DNA of 64,000 nt from Skeletonema tropicum (taxonomy: Eukaryota > Bacillariophyta > Thalassiosirophyceae > Thalassiosirales > Thalassiosiraceae), in NCBI GenBank assembly GCA_037178625.1, contig JAWZXG010000027.1, positions 186,001-250,000 of the forward strand, written 5' to 3'. This document shows, one piece after another, positions 30,473 through 43,000 of this stretch. The position numbers were made by a program, and so were the translations under genes. Position 1 is the first letter of the stretch. Each line of letters starts with the position of its first letter. Under the pieces are notes generated by a model. That model had not been told where the DNA came from. It saw nothing but the letters and a program-made list of their open reading frames with translations, and searched no databases.

Positions 30473-31002
30473 TTCCTTTACTTCGCTCATTTGACCAACG
30501 CTGAAATACACTTATGGTCAGCTAATCTCAAGACGATAAGCTTTTATGTTGATAAATGATTTACTCCACAATCAATTGCCAGCGGCTTGCATGGTAGCAA
30601 GTAGCAAGCAACAAAAAGGAGGAGTAAGTACATACTGCAAGTGATTGATGGGCGCGCCAGAAATCCGGTCAGAGCTTCCACCTAACGTTTTCCTTATAGA
30701 AAGCCCTACCACATTACCCACGAGAACTTAAATCTTGTGCTCCTCGCTTGGAAATAAGTAGGTAGGTGTCCTTTTTGAAGATAATACAGCTTCCTGTGCT
30801 TGCTTGGCACCGTCAAAATGAAATAGCTGAACTAAACTATCAACCCTCTCGCTTTATTTTGGCTGAAATAAGTACATACAACCAACCATCAAAAGCAACT
30901 CATCTGCTGCCACAGAGTGCATAATAATATCAACATTCATAACTAATAACTATTATATTTATCCCTATCCCGTTTGATTCAACAATCTAGTGCGTCACAA
31001 TT
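30473..31002. other. Interval between the split gene and the giant gene
   Basis: Presumed promoter of the disrupted MYND gene and the 3' region of the giant gene. Besides the GGGCGCGCC motif near 30651, no gene or RNA was recognised. Confidence 0.5.
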
Positions 31003-34000
31003 TCACTTGGCTGGAGCGATACCATTTGTTTTGATACAGCTATACTCCCTCAAGAAGAAACGATGTGCCTTAAGATCAAGTGGCTTACGACGTGGAGGAT
31101 CGTGACCATTCACGAATCCGATCAAATTGAGTGAATTGAATAGCCAAATGCTTCCCTCTCGACCACCAGATCCACTGTCATTCCAGATATTCTTCACAAT
31201 CTTACTTTCTGTACACCAGTGCTTGCATACACATCTCATCATGCGAACATCCGGCGGCCTATCCGTCTTGGTTCCTATACAGCCCAATGCTACAAAATCA
31301 TCGCTGGGAGGAATAGGTTCCCATGCGTAGAATGGATTGGCACCAGTAGTGATACTCCAAACTAGACGATAACGAGCGGGCCGAGGAAGGAAGCGATCCA
31401 ATACGAATGGTAGCCAGCTGCTCCCTCCTACCCAACTTCCTGTCGTGTCAGTAATTTCCAGCGTTAATCGATCAGCCCTGTCCCTGTTAGGATTGTCATA
31501 TCCAGTTCCAGAGTAATGTCCTAAATAGACGTATGCCCTGTTGCCTCTCATAGAGTTCTTGTGATCAGCAGGTTCCCACACACTGCCTTTCAATCGACTC
31601 ATTGATCCCTGACTTGTCCATACATTGGAGAACTTTCCAACTCTCTTCACCTTCAACTTGATACCAGCTAGAACTGGCGCTGGAATAGCAAGTTTGTGCT
31701 TGTGACTCACTTCCTTCGGTGGTGGTGGAAGAGGTACACCATTGAACTGAACTGCATTAGCCGCATCAGCATCTGTCTGCTCCCAACCAACAGCTTGTTT
31801 GAATTCTTCCAAGTTGATGTAACCGTCTCTGTCTTTGTCGAGTTCCATCATAAAATGGCGGAGGAGCATTGTGTCCAGCTTTAGTCCGAGCCAATTCAAT
31901 CCAGCTTGGAGCTCACTTCCGCTCAACATTCCGTCACGATTTTGATCGAATGCCGCAAACGCATCACGAGCGTACATACCACGAGACTTGAGAAGAGCTG
32001 TGATCCTACCCACTGCAATGCGGTATTGCAGCACATTGTGCTCATCCTGTACGGAGAAGACCTTCTTGAGAGGCGTTGCATTCGGATCAGTTTGCTTTCG
32101 TCGACGGTTGGACCTGACTTCCATGAAGAATTTGGACCTTTCATCTGGTTGCTCCTCTTGCAAAGCTCGAAGCAAAACATTCACCTCCTTGGGTGCAAAA
32201 TTGATAGCACTATCGATGAAGCGATAGCACGCCTGAGCTGCAGTGTGTTGGTATGCCTGAGCATCCTCGAAGCCTACTGTCGAGTCAAGCATTGTTCTCT
32301 CCGTACGCAAAGCGACAATTGCATCAGTCCCTGGAAGGAACGGAGTCTTGTGCTGTCCGTGGATGGCAAGCCTCATGCATTGCGCCTCTGCCAAAGACAA
32401 CGCGACGTAGTAACGTCCTGCCTGTACTTTGGTTTGGATCTTTCGGCTAAGCACTTGCTTCAACTCGTCGAACGAGACAGTTCCATTCGGATCAAGATTA
32501 GATAAAACCGACTGCTTCTCCTTTTCATCATCACCAATAATGTCAACTGCTCGGAGAACTTCCTTCACTTCGGACACTTTGATTCGCTCGGCCATCTTTC
32601 CGTCTGAAGTAGCGAATGCCCTTTTCAAAATTTTCTCTTGCGCCACTGAGAATGACTTCCCTTCGTTGACGTCCACCAGAGCACTCTTTGATGGACAGAA
32701 TTCCATAATTATGATGACATTTTTGAGACGACGGTGCGTTTTAAGCCCCCATCCTTTCTCGTAGTAGTTGTTTGACATGTAGAGACTAAAAAAAATCGGA
32801 CAGGGAGAGGTGAGATTGCATTCTTATTTTTGCAAAAATGGCAAGAAGAACAAAGTGATTTTGTACGAACTTACTACTCAGGGAACTTCATTCGCACTGC
32901 TTTGGCAAACAAGCTGTTCTTCACTGAAAAATCTGTAGAAGGGAAGAAATTCTGCTCCCACGATTGCTCACTATTCATGAGATTTCGAGCTTGCATCTTG
33001 TGGTGAGGCACACCCAAGGTACTAACCATCCAAGGTGTGGGATTTTCGCCATCTCTGGAATATTTCTTCTTCTTCGGGGCCTCATCAACTACTTCTTCTT
33101 CCTCCTCTTCCTCCTCCCTATTGTGCAAGATCAAAGTAGACAAATTATTATGAAACGGAGCAAAGCAAGTGAGCAAACTGAGGTGCAACGAAAGAATGAA
33201 TGAACGAACAAATCTTGATACTTACTCTTCCTCCTCCTCTTCTTCTTCCTCTTCTTGCTCTTGAAGCACCTCCTCCTCGGCTACCTCCTCACGTTGCATG
33301 ACGTGATCGCCATCGTTATCATCTGCTGAATCATCAGCACTAGCCAGCTGGCCTCGTTTCGCAATAGTTTCTGAATTGACTAGAACCATGATGATCTTAT
33401 CCACAACTGCCTTGTCGTAGTCGTTGGTGATGAACTCTCGAGTGCGTTTGACAGTATTCTTCAGCGTCTCAGAGAGAGGCGTTGGCATAGGAATACTATT
33501 CTGCACGTTGAAATCCAATCGTTCCGTCATTACGTCGAGGCACCTTTGCAGTTTGTGGATTCCGACGGCCGTCTGGGCATTGCCCTGCAGGACACTTTGG
33601 ATGGCAGCAAGATCCTCTTGGAAAAGTTGCCTTGATCCGTCAAAAAGAGCGCCCAAGTCAGCTGCCACGCTTCCGTGACCTTTCGCCGCCGATGTAATGG
33701 CTGCAATTTCTTTCACGCGACCACTGAACGCAAAGGCGGTGAGCTCCTTGTAAGATGCTTTCATGATGCTGAAGGCTCGTTTTCTAATCACATTTTCGAC
33801 GGATTGGTGACATAATAGTCTGAATTGCATGTTCTCAGACTTCATTCCATTCAAAGTCAGCCAAGATACGACGTTGACTAGAAGATTTCCTGATGGGACA
33901 GACCCAAGCGAGAGCAACTCACTTCCAGCACCCAACGCATTCTGTTGCGCACCAGGACGTGCGCTAGAAAGCAATTTGACATGTTTGTTAATGCGTTCCA

Positions 34001-37000
34001 TAACTTCTGGAATGATGAACAACTCCAAAGTTTGACCTTGACCGATTCCCCTCATCCTAAATGCACCCTGAGCATAATCACGGAATGTCATGTCTTTTCC
34101 GAGTGTGATGGCAGCCCTGGCATCGATGCATTGCTTGATATCCATTCCTGTAGTGTGGATCTGGTCATAAAAGGAGAAGCGGCGATTATTTGGAATACCA
34201 GCCTGGTCTAGTCGCACTACATGCATACCATGCCTCATCAGAACCATTTTGCGATCACGGTGATCCAAGAAAACTACTCCATCAAAATCAGTCGACAGTC
34301 CATGAGTCAGCATGTATCTTGCCACTTCGTAGTTGCTCATACCTGTGATGAGAGCTCCCGTATCAATGAGCACGTGGAAAGGAGGGTCACTCTTGATAAT
34401 ATCGTCGAGAACCTTCGTCACGGTCCAGTCAACTCCAAGTACTCTGCTTGACATGATGGAATCAGAACTCAAATAGTGGTAAATCTTGCCATCAACACCC
34501 TCATCGTAGTGACATTGGCCAAGTTCCTCAGGAAGCAAATCACTAGGCGTGCCAGAGAATCCCACCCGCCGAGAGAATAAAATATTACCACCCAAATCTT
34601 GACCAGAGGCGGCTATTTTTTCGCCGTGGCTCTCAAGAACCAAGGGGAAGACGAAGCAATCAAGGTAGAACTTCAAGATGAGCGGCGAGAATTTAAGGAG
34701 CTTGTATGTGATTTCCAAGTGGTTTTCGTCACTCAAATCGAGCAAGTGAAGAGGCCAGATGTCATCGGACGGCCTAACTCCAGTGTAAGCAGGTGCTGCC
34801 AAGAATTCAGTCTCTTCGTCATCCTCAGACACGGAACTGGCTGACTTTTTGGGACCACGAACCTTCCCACCAGCAGCTTCAACCCATGAAATCCACTTCA
34901 AAGCTGACGGACGTTTATGGTACGGTCCAAATTCTCCATCAAGCATATCCCTCAACTCCTGCAAGGCGGAGATAAAGTCAGTCATACGGATACCTTCGTA
35001 GCGATACGCCAAAATGGTCAGCCCTGTGACTATATCAGGGTGAGAAAATTGACTCGCCCTGCTTGGTACATCTTTTCCAATGAACGGAACTGCAGCAAGT
35101 CTTCTCGTCATGGACATGTTAGGATCAGTTTCTTCCGCAATCTTCAAGTCACCCTTCGATAGCAGACCAAAAGAAACTCTGTTGATCTTCGATAGTACGT
35201 GTGGCACAAAATTATTGATCAAATCATGCGAAAGGTTGAGCATCTTCATGTACTCATCTTCTAGAGCAACTTGACACGCCGAAGCAGCCTGCTTGTCTTT
35301 CAATGGGCCGTTGGCCATATAAGAGAGAAGGTGACGATCTTCGATGTTGGGGAGGCGCTTGCTGCGAAGATAAAGGAGTTGCCAGCGAACAAGTAACGGC
35401 TTCAAGTTGGTGTTGTAAAAGTCTCTATCCAACAGGACAACATGAGGAGTGTGCTGAAGTTTGTTCTCTGCTACACCACGTTGGATTGCAGATGAAACAC
35501 TGTCGAGGATGGAGAGAGCTTCTCGGCTATCACTGAACTGAACAGACATCTTCTTGGTTGATGCGTAAAAGATTGCATCTAACAAATGCCACTGCGTATC
35601 CCAACGCAGTCCTATTCCAAACTTCTTGCTCCTCGTGTAGTCAATTGGCTGTTTGTCGCCGATAGGCCAATTCAATTCACTCTTCAGAGGATGAAGAATC
35701 AAGTCGACTTCATCAAGGAGCAGAACTCCATCATTAAACAATTTGAGAATCTCCGTGCAGTAATAAATGTCCTCTGGATTGACTGTCAACTCGGTCACTA
35801 CACTTTGCTCACGGAATCGCCTCGCAATGCGCGAAAGAAACATACCTGCACCATTTGCAGGATTGCGCTCGCCTCCAGTCTTGGACCTCTCCAAATGCCT
35901 CATCATCTCGACGAATTTCAACATAAATGACTTTACACTTGTTGGAGTAGCACAGATGATAGCCTTCGAATCTCTCGCTTTGCATAGCTTCATGTACAAG
36001 TCACGGGTGATAGGTGTTCCACGGCTGAAATGGAACGTGAAGACAGGCTTTCGAACCACAGCAGAGAATTTCTCTCGCATAACACCTCTCGAAAAGTCCA
36101 ACAGAGCGTGGGGAACAACTTGTGTCACAAGAGATTTCCCATCAGCAAGAATCATTGCCAACAACGGTGCCACGACGGTCGTCTTCCCGGCTCCCATGAT
36201 CATTTGGTGACACATCGATTTTCCACTCTTCAATGCATGGAGGAACTTGTTTACTAGTATCACCTGGCTCTTTCGCAACATCAACGAATACGTAAACTCA
36301 AAGACGAGAAACCTTGGATCGAACTCAACTGCCTGAGGAGTGACCTTCATGAAGTGCCTTTCACAAGTCAAATCTCCCGCAACCTTGGACGATTGTAGAC
36401 CAATTTCCTGACACAATCGCTTCTGGACTTCTGGACTGTTGGTGCTCTTGACACTCTTGAGAAGCCTCACGAGGTGAGAGAGGCCAGCCAACGCACGATG
36501 TGATTGCCCAATACGAATCGACGCAAGCATTGCTACAATTGTGAGACTATTCACCGTTTTGTATGCCACACTGCTCAAGTAAGGATTGAGACTTCGAATG
36601 TCATGTTCTGCCGCTGAAGAAAGAATTGACGCCACAAGAAGCTCGAACCAGACAGAAGGCTCACGCTCAGAGATTTGACCAAGACGGAAGCGCAAGAAAT
36701 TGCACTCTTCTCCAATAGATCCGTTCGTTGTGTCACTTCTTTCATCACTCGTAGCGATAGCAAGTGCTCTATTCATCAGATTACCAAGAGAGAGGCGGTC
36801 AAAAGCCATGAGCCCGTTGAGAGCCTTGACAAGAGATCCCAACTGAGCGATGGCTTTATTTAGAGCAGCAGGATTGGAGTGAAGAGAGTCGATATCATTC
36901 GGAGTAAATCCAATCAAAGTTGGTGTCGTCTCATTGTTCGCTGTGTAGGCATACTTGGCAATGTCAGTACCAATACGCTGAGTAGTAGCTTCAGAGCAGT

Positions 37001-40000
37001 GTGTTCGAGCTGCTTTAGACACAGAAAGATCGAAAGGAACTACTGCCGATACGTTGGATTGGCGCAGCTCATTCCGGCTCAAGTATACTACAAAAGATTC
37101 AAGCTTGATGGGAGCCAAAGGCTTCGAAGCAAAGGCTTGAATCTGGGCCAAGGGAATGTTCACAGCCGCGCAATTTTGAATGTCAAGACTGAAGGAAGAT
37201 TGAGAGTAGTCGGAAACCTTTGGAATGACCCACAGGCGGTAGTCAAAGTAAGACTCAGGCCGTTTCAGCGTCATCACAGCTGGTGAATGGCTTTCAATTG
37301 AAGCAACGGGGAACTGAAGCATTGACCTGATCGACTGCTTGGTCAGGAAGGTGTGAAGCTCATTGAGGATCCTACTAACCGCATCTTTTCCTTGGAACAT
37401 TCCCTTGAATTTTGACATCGCACTATCAATCTGAAACTTAGGAATATGTGGATGCTGCGCAACGGATGGATTCTCTGACAAAATCCGCAACGCAGACATT
37501 TCGGCAGATTTACGCTTGAAATCAGTTGGAGGCACCACTCGCACTAACATTCTACCCCAGTTGTGCGTCTTGTCATTAGGATGAAGCTTGAAAGCAACCG
37601 TGCCAACGAGTAAGTCATACATGAGAGGAAAGCCATAACTAGAAGAAGATACTTCCACACCATGGTCAAGTGCCGAATTGATGAATTCCAATGCTCTAAG
37701 GCCTCCGAAAGCAACTTGATCTTCCTCGGGTCTCGAGTACGCAGCTCCAAACAACTTCGACGTAATCATACAGTTCTTAGGATTGTCCAAAATGGATGTA
37801 TCTGCGCCAGAATCAAAGTTGTCAATCACTGGTGGTTTATCGATGCCAATCTTTACCTGGAGAGTCTTGCCTGTAGGGATCGATTCGATGCTGGTGACTG
37901 CCGAAACGTACGCATCTCGATTGAGCAATTCGATAGGCAACCTATACCCAAACGATGGTGTGCACATTTTGAGAAGAAGCTTCTCCTCCTCGGTCGTGAG
38001 TCTGCATGCGGAGGAGACGTAATCATACTTCTTCACATATTCTCTCAACTCTTCAAACACGCTCCAAGGACATTTCATGGCACTATTATCACCCAGACCA
38101 ACTGTAACGGCAGAAAGCTTCAGGCGACAAGCATGAGCGTCAGGGTGGTTGTCATTGCCCAAAAACTCGAGCTGATTGAAAATTTGACTCTCCTCTGGAG
38201 TGAGATCTTCACTGACACACGACTCAACCATTTTGTACACTTCCTGATATGCTCCCGTAATGAAGTACATCACCATCAGATACATGGACGAAGCCAGCGA
38301 TGGGGTAATGAGAAAAGACTTGGAACTGTGGACGGGATACAAATAGCAACGAATTTCTCCCATGTTGTTGATCCATTCCTGATTCCTCCTGTCAAGCAGC
38401 ACCTGGACTGACAAGTGAGTACTATCGACGTGCAATCGTCTCGGCAGCGCACATCCTGGAACGAGAACAAACAAATCATTATCTTCATTCTGAAGCACAA
38501 TAAAATGGTCAATCGAGCCAAGCAATTTTTCCACCATATCCCTCGCCTTGGCCGACGTAGCAATGTAGAGGCCATCGTTATCATTGCTGTAAAGACGATG
38601 CTCCACAGTACCGTCAATCTTCTCAACTCGCTTGGATCTGAATGAGAGATTCACACGAGGGAGCTCAATCAAATCAATAGTGCAAGATTGCTGCGTATTC
38701 AAAACCTCTGATTCACTCCAAACTAATACTTGAGAAAGGTTATCAAGCCTCGAAAGCAACATTCCAACCTCTTTGAGCAGCGATCCCGGTTGAGCCATGG
38801 CAACATTGAGTAATGTGAGAACTGGTCGATTTGTATCAATTTCCTCGGACTCTTCAAACGAATCTTTCACCGCAATCCTCTTCACCAAGGCATCAGCTGA
38901 CGTATTGCAGAAGCCGCTCATGTCAGAACCCGTGTGCTTGTTCAAGTTGATTTTCAATCTCGTAGATGACTGCGTATCCGCACCAACAAGGTCATCATCG
39001 TCACCCTTTTCTTTGCGAATTTCGTACCCAATGATATTGTCGTCTTCACATTGCCAGAAGACATACTTTTCGACCAAGCAATCTGGAATAAGCCCTGCCA
39101 TGAATCGTGATGGAATCATCGTCTGAGTACCCATCTCTGAATTGAGCGCTCGGGTAATAATCAACGACGGCTCGGGTGAGAGAGTTGTCATTGGAATGCC
39201 ACCAGACATGGCCAAGACTCCTCCCACTCGATCAGGGTAAGGATCGCCACTGACTTCGTGAAGACACAGTGACATGTTGGAGGTATATTCCAATGTCCTC
39301 AAGTGCCGACGCCCGTACTCCTTCACGTTGAAAACAGTTACGACGGGAGGATTGTGGGAGACAATAACCTCTTTAAGCGTATGTGTGAATGGAATGTCCC
39401 CTCCTGAAGGATTCTCGATCCAACCCATCAAGTGCGCATAAGGCTTCTTTGATTGATCATTAGGCGACATGTAGAGAGTGACTCCGGGAAGAATCAAAGG
39501 CAGTTTCTCCAGAAGAACTTCTGCGATCCAGGTCTCTCCTTGACGCAATTTGTTCGGGAATTGTCGAGAGTAATCACGATTGAGTGTACCCTTGATTTCA
39601 TGGTAGTTGCTGCGAGAAGATGAAAAAAGGTAAAATTAAGAAATGAGTTGCGGAAGTAGAAACAGACAATGAATAGGGCAGAGCACAAATACTTACCGTT
39701 TGTCAGGAGCCCAGGACATCACATCATAACGCTGTCCAACCAATCGCCAATGATAACGGTTGCTGGTGTGAACAACCTCAGCACACGCCACGTCAGTAGC
39801 ACCAGACAACACTGTCTTCCGTGTATGCTGGAAATCTTTGTGCTTCATGATGCTCGGATCAAGCAACATCATTTTGTGATTTTGAAGAGTGAACTCTGAA
39901 ATCTGCACGTTCACTTCGATCCCAACTTCCTTCGTCGTCACTCGGAGCATCCACTTCTCAAAGTTCTCTCCCGGCTTCGGCTTTCGGTACGAACCATCAC

Positions 40001-43000
40001 GGAGCTTCGCATCCTCTGTATCCGGGACAAACCTTCCATAGCAAGTATGGTGACCAATACTCTTCCATTTACGTTGCTTCAACGACTTCTTATCAGTCCT
40101 TTCGGCTCTCGTTCCGGTGCCAGTTGCAACTCTCACCACCGCTTCCATTGCTGCATCACCCTCCTCGGGATTGTTCTCGATGTACCGCAAAATATGATAT
40201 CGCTTTCCTTGAATTATATCAAAGACCTCAGACTGGGCAATCTGAATGGATGGCGGAGGCTTCGAGGGGTCAGAAGAGTCGGCAAGGTCATCATATGCTT
40301 TGCTGCTGAAACGATGATTGATGGACAGGAAAACTTGCGAAGATAATAGTACACTGACTGAACGATAGTCAAACTCTTCATAGGTGTAGTTCTTGAACAA
40401 GTAGATGAGATGAGCATGGACCAAATTTGCCATATCCACACTCTTGCATCTAATAGGATCAATCCAGTACTCCAACATTGGAATAACCTTGTCATCCAAA
40501 GTCCTTCGAAGATCTTTCACCGCCTTGTCAACCTTGTTGTTCTCCATGAACTCTAATCCTCGTGGCCTCGGTTGACCCGGAGTGTTGCACTTTTTCAGTG
40601 CGAATTTGAGAAATCCCTCAATACGCACTGCGAGACGAGAAGTGTATAAAATCAGAGGACCAGATGACGACTTCTCGGTGTACCTGCCAACATCCATATC
40701 AACCGCACGTTCCAACATTTTAATCACGCAGGACACCAAGACATCAGGAGACTTAGCAATTTCATTGAACAAGGTTCCCAAGGGCGTGGAGAGCATAGTT
40801 TGAAGCTTGTCTTCATTGACGATTGGGATTTCCGTAACTTCCTCAAAAAAGTCGGAAGGCTTCCACATACCAGGCTCAAACATAGCAGCATCCACAATCA
40901 ATTGCAAAGATTTGGTTTTCAAGGCTACGAGACGGCCTGGGTCTCCGTTGGCAAAAAAGTCCAAAATCAAAGGAATTCGAAGATAAGGTACAGTGAAGAA
41001 CTGAAGGAACCTTTCGGAGTCGGCTGGTGTAAGAACGCCACCAAATGTTGGAAGTTCATCGTTACTCAAATGCAAAATGTCGTCCTCATTCTTAACCGAA
41101 ACTGGCTTGGCCTTCCCCTTCATGAATTTGGCACCACAGGAGTTGACGATGTTTGTCGGATCAGCGCAAGAAAGCTTATTCCTGGCTAACTTGGATTTGG
41201 AGAACAGGCTCAAGAAAGAAGAAAAGGCATTCTGGTTCTTGTCTGACACTACCGCAGAAGGATCCACAAACTCTTGCAAATGTCCACGAAACGCAGTCAC
41301 GTGGTATTGCAAGGTCTTATTCTCATCTGATATTGGTCTCACGGCCCACTTCAACGTAGCATCGGTTGCTAACCAAATAAATCCATCTTCCTTATCAGGA
41401 GTGCTCGAAGCTCCACTTACAGAATGCTTGAAGTGAAAGACGATATCACGGAAGTATTCAAACTCGGGAAGAATCTCAATGATGGCACCATTTTGACCAG
41501 AAATAAGACGTGCCGCGTGAGTGACCATGGAGGTTTCCGTCACTGGATAAGGACGAGGCAAAGCCAATTCGATAGAAAGATGGTTCATGAGCTCCAAATC
41601 TCCTCCGTGAGGAGTAAGACTGCTGTCGAAGTTGAAAATAGTAGGATTCCACGTCCCGTCATCCTTGATGGTCATTCCTCGCATGTAATCCAAGCATTGG
41701 AATCGCAAAGCAGTCAGCTGAGGATCATAAATGGGCAAATTCTTCGCGAGCGTCTCGAATGACCCCGACTCAAATCCGAATGGGCGGGTGGGCCCCTCGT
41801 TCAATCCAGAGTAATGCAGCGAGAAAGGACTTGGATCGTCCACGCACTTCACCCTGGCAATAGCATCAGCGACGCATGCAGCACAAGCAAAGGCTGTTGT
41901 ACGAATACCAACCAATCCACGAGATTGCTGCACAGAAGATGTTGCCGCAGAGTAAATACGACACATTCGACGAATCAAGAAGAGAAGATTGGTTTGTGTC
42001 TCTCGACGCATCGGAGACTTGCGCCAGAAGCAGACGCTAGTGTCCAAATGAGGCATGGGCAGGGTAACCGTTAATGCATACTGAGCTGCACTAGCCACAA
42101 AAGATGGAGCATTTTTCACCAAACGGCGTTGTTGGAGCAACAAACTACAGGCATGACAGATCCTCAAAAGAGACGAGGCCGCTGTATGATAATCAGTTGC
42201 GACATCCGGCATGCTTTCATCAGTCAACACCGCTGGGATCAGAATTGGATCCGGACGAGGATCTCCCATGAGAGCCTTGACTACTTCCTCGTAGTTGTCT
42301 CTTCTTAATCTTCCAAAGAAGGGGTGTGCCGCTGCACCCTCACCAGCTTTCAAACTCTTCAACAACCCCCTGGCAAAGTCACTGTTCATATCCTCTCCAC
42401 GGCCAGCATGAGCAGAATGCTGATCCAAAGACTTAGAACTAGCCACACTCAACTTTTGAAGGAGCCTATCCAACAAATCCCAGGTATTTGACAGTGCTCC
42501 TCCCAGCGTCCCGTCAGTAACAACCTTGGGGTCGATTGTAGATGCATAATTGGCCAAGTTCCGTGCAGTCAACTTTAAGATTCGTGAGTCTTCCGGATCC
42601 ATACTGGAAGGACGAGCGTCCTGAATACCACGGTAAGCAATATCCACCGCCGCATTCATCAATAGTAATGTAGAGTACTTTGCGGACCGAGCACCCAATT
42701 CAGGAATAGTCGTCAAAGCCAAACGTGCCAACTCATGATACTGATCAGCCGCCTCCCTCGTTGCCGGTGGATAATAAAACTCGGCTGGTCCACTCTCCTT
42801 ATTAGACATGAGAGGTCGCGAGTTCAAACTGGTCAATAACTTTGTGTACAAGAAGTTCGCGTTGTTCTTCTTCGACGGGTACACTTGCATACGGAACAGC
42901 AACACCCAAAACGTTGAATCTGTCACACGTTCGGCAGGAATATCCCAAATCGTCAAGCAAAGTTGTTTCGTTTGACGTCCCGTTGTCGAATCAAAATTAG

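Noticed and set aside
31906..32505. 199-codon plus-strand ORF
   Set aside because: Antisense to the EF-hand exon of the giant gene; no recognisable motif.
37662..38411. 249-codon plus-strand ORF
   Set aside because: Lies wholly antisense within exon 3 of the giant gene, has no known domain and no own context.
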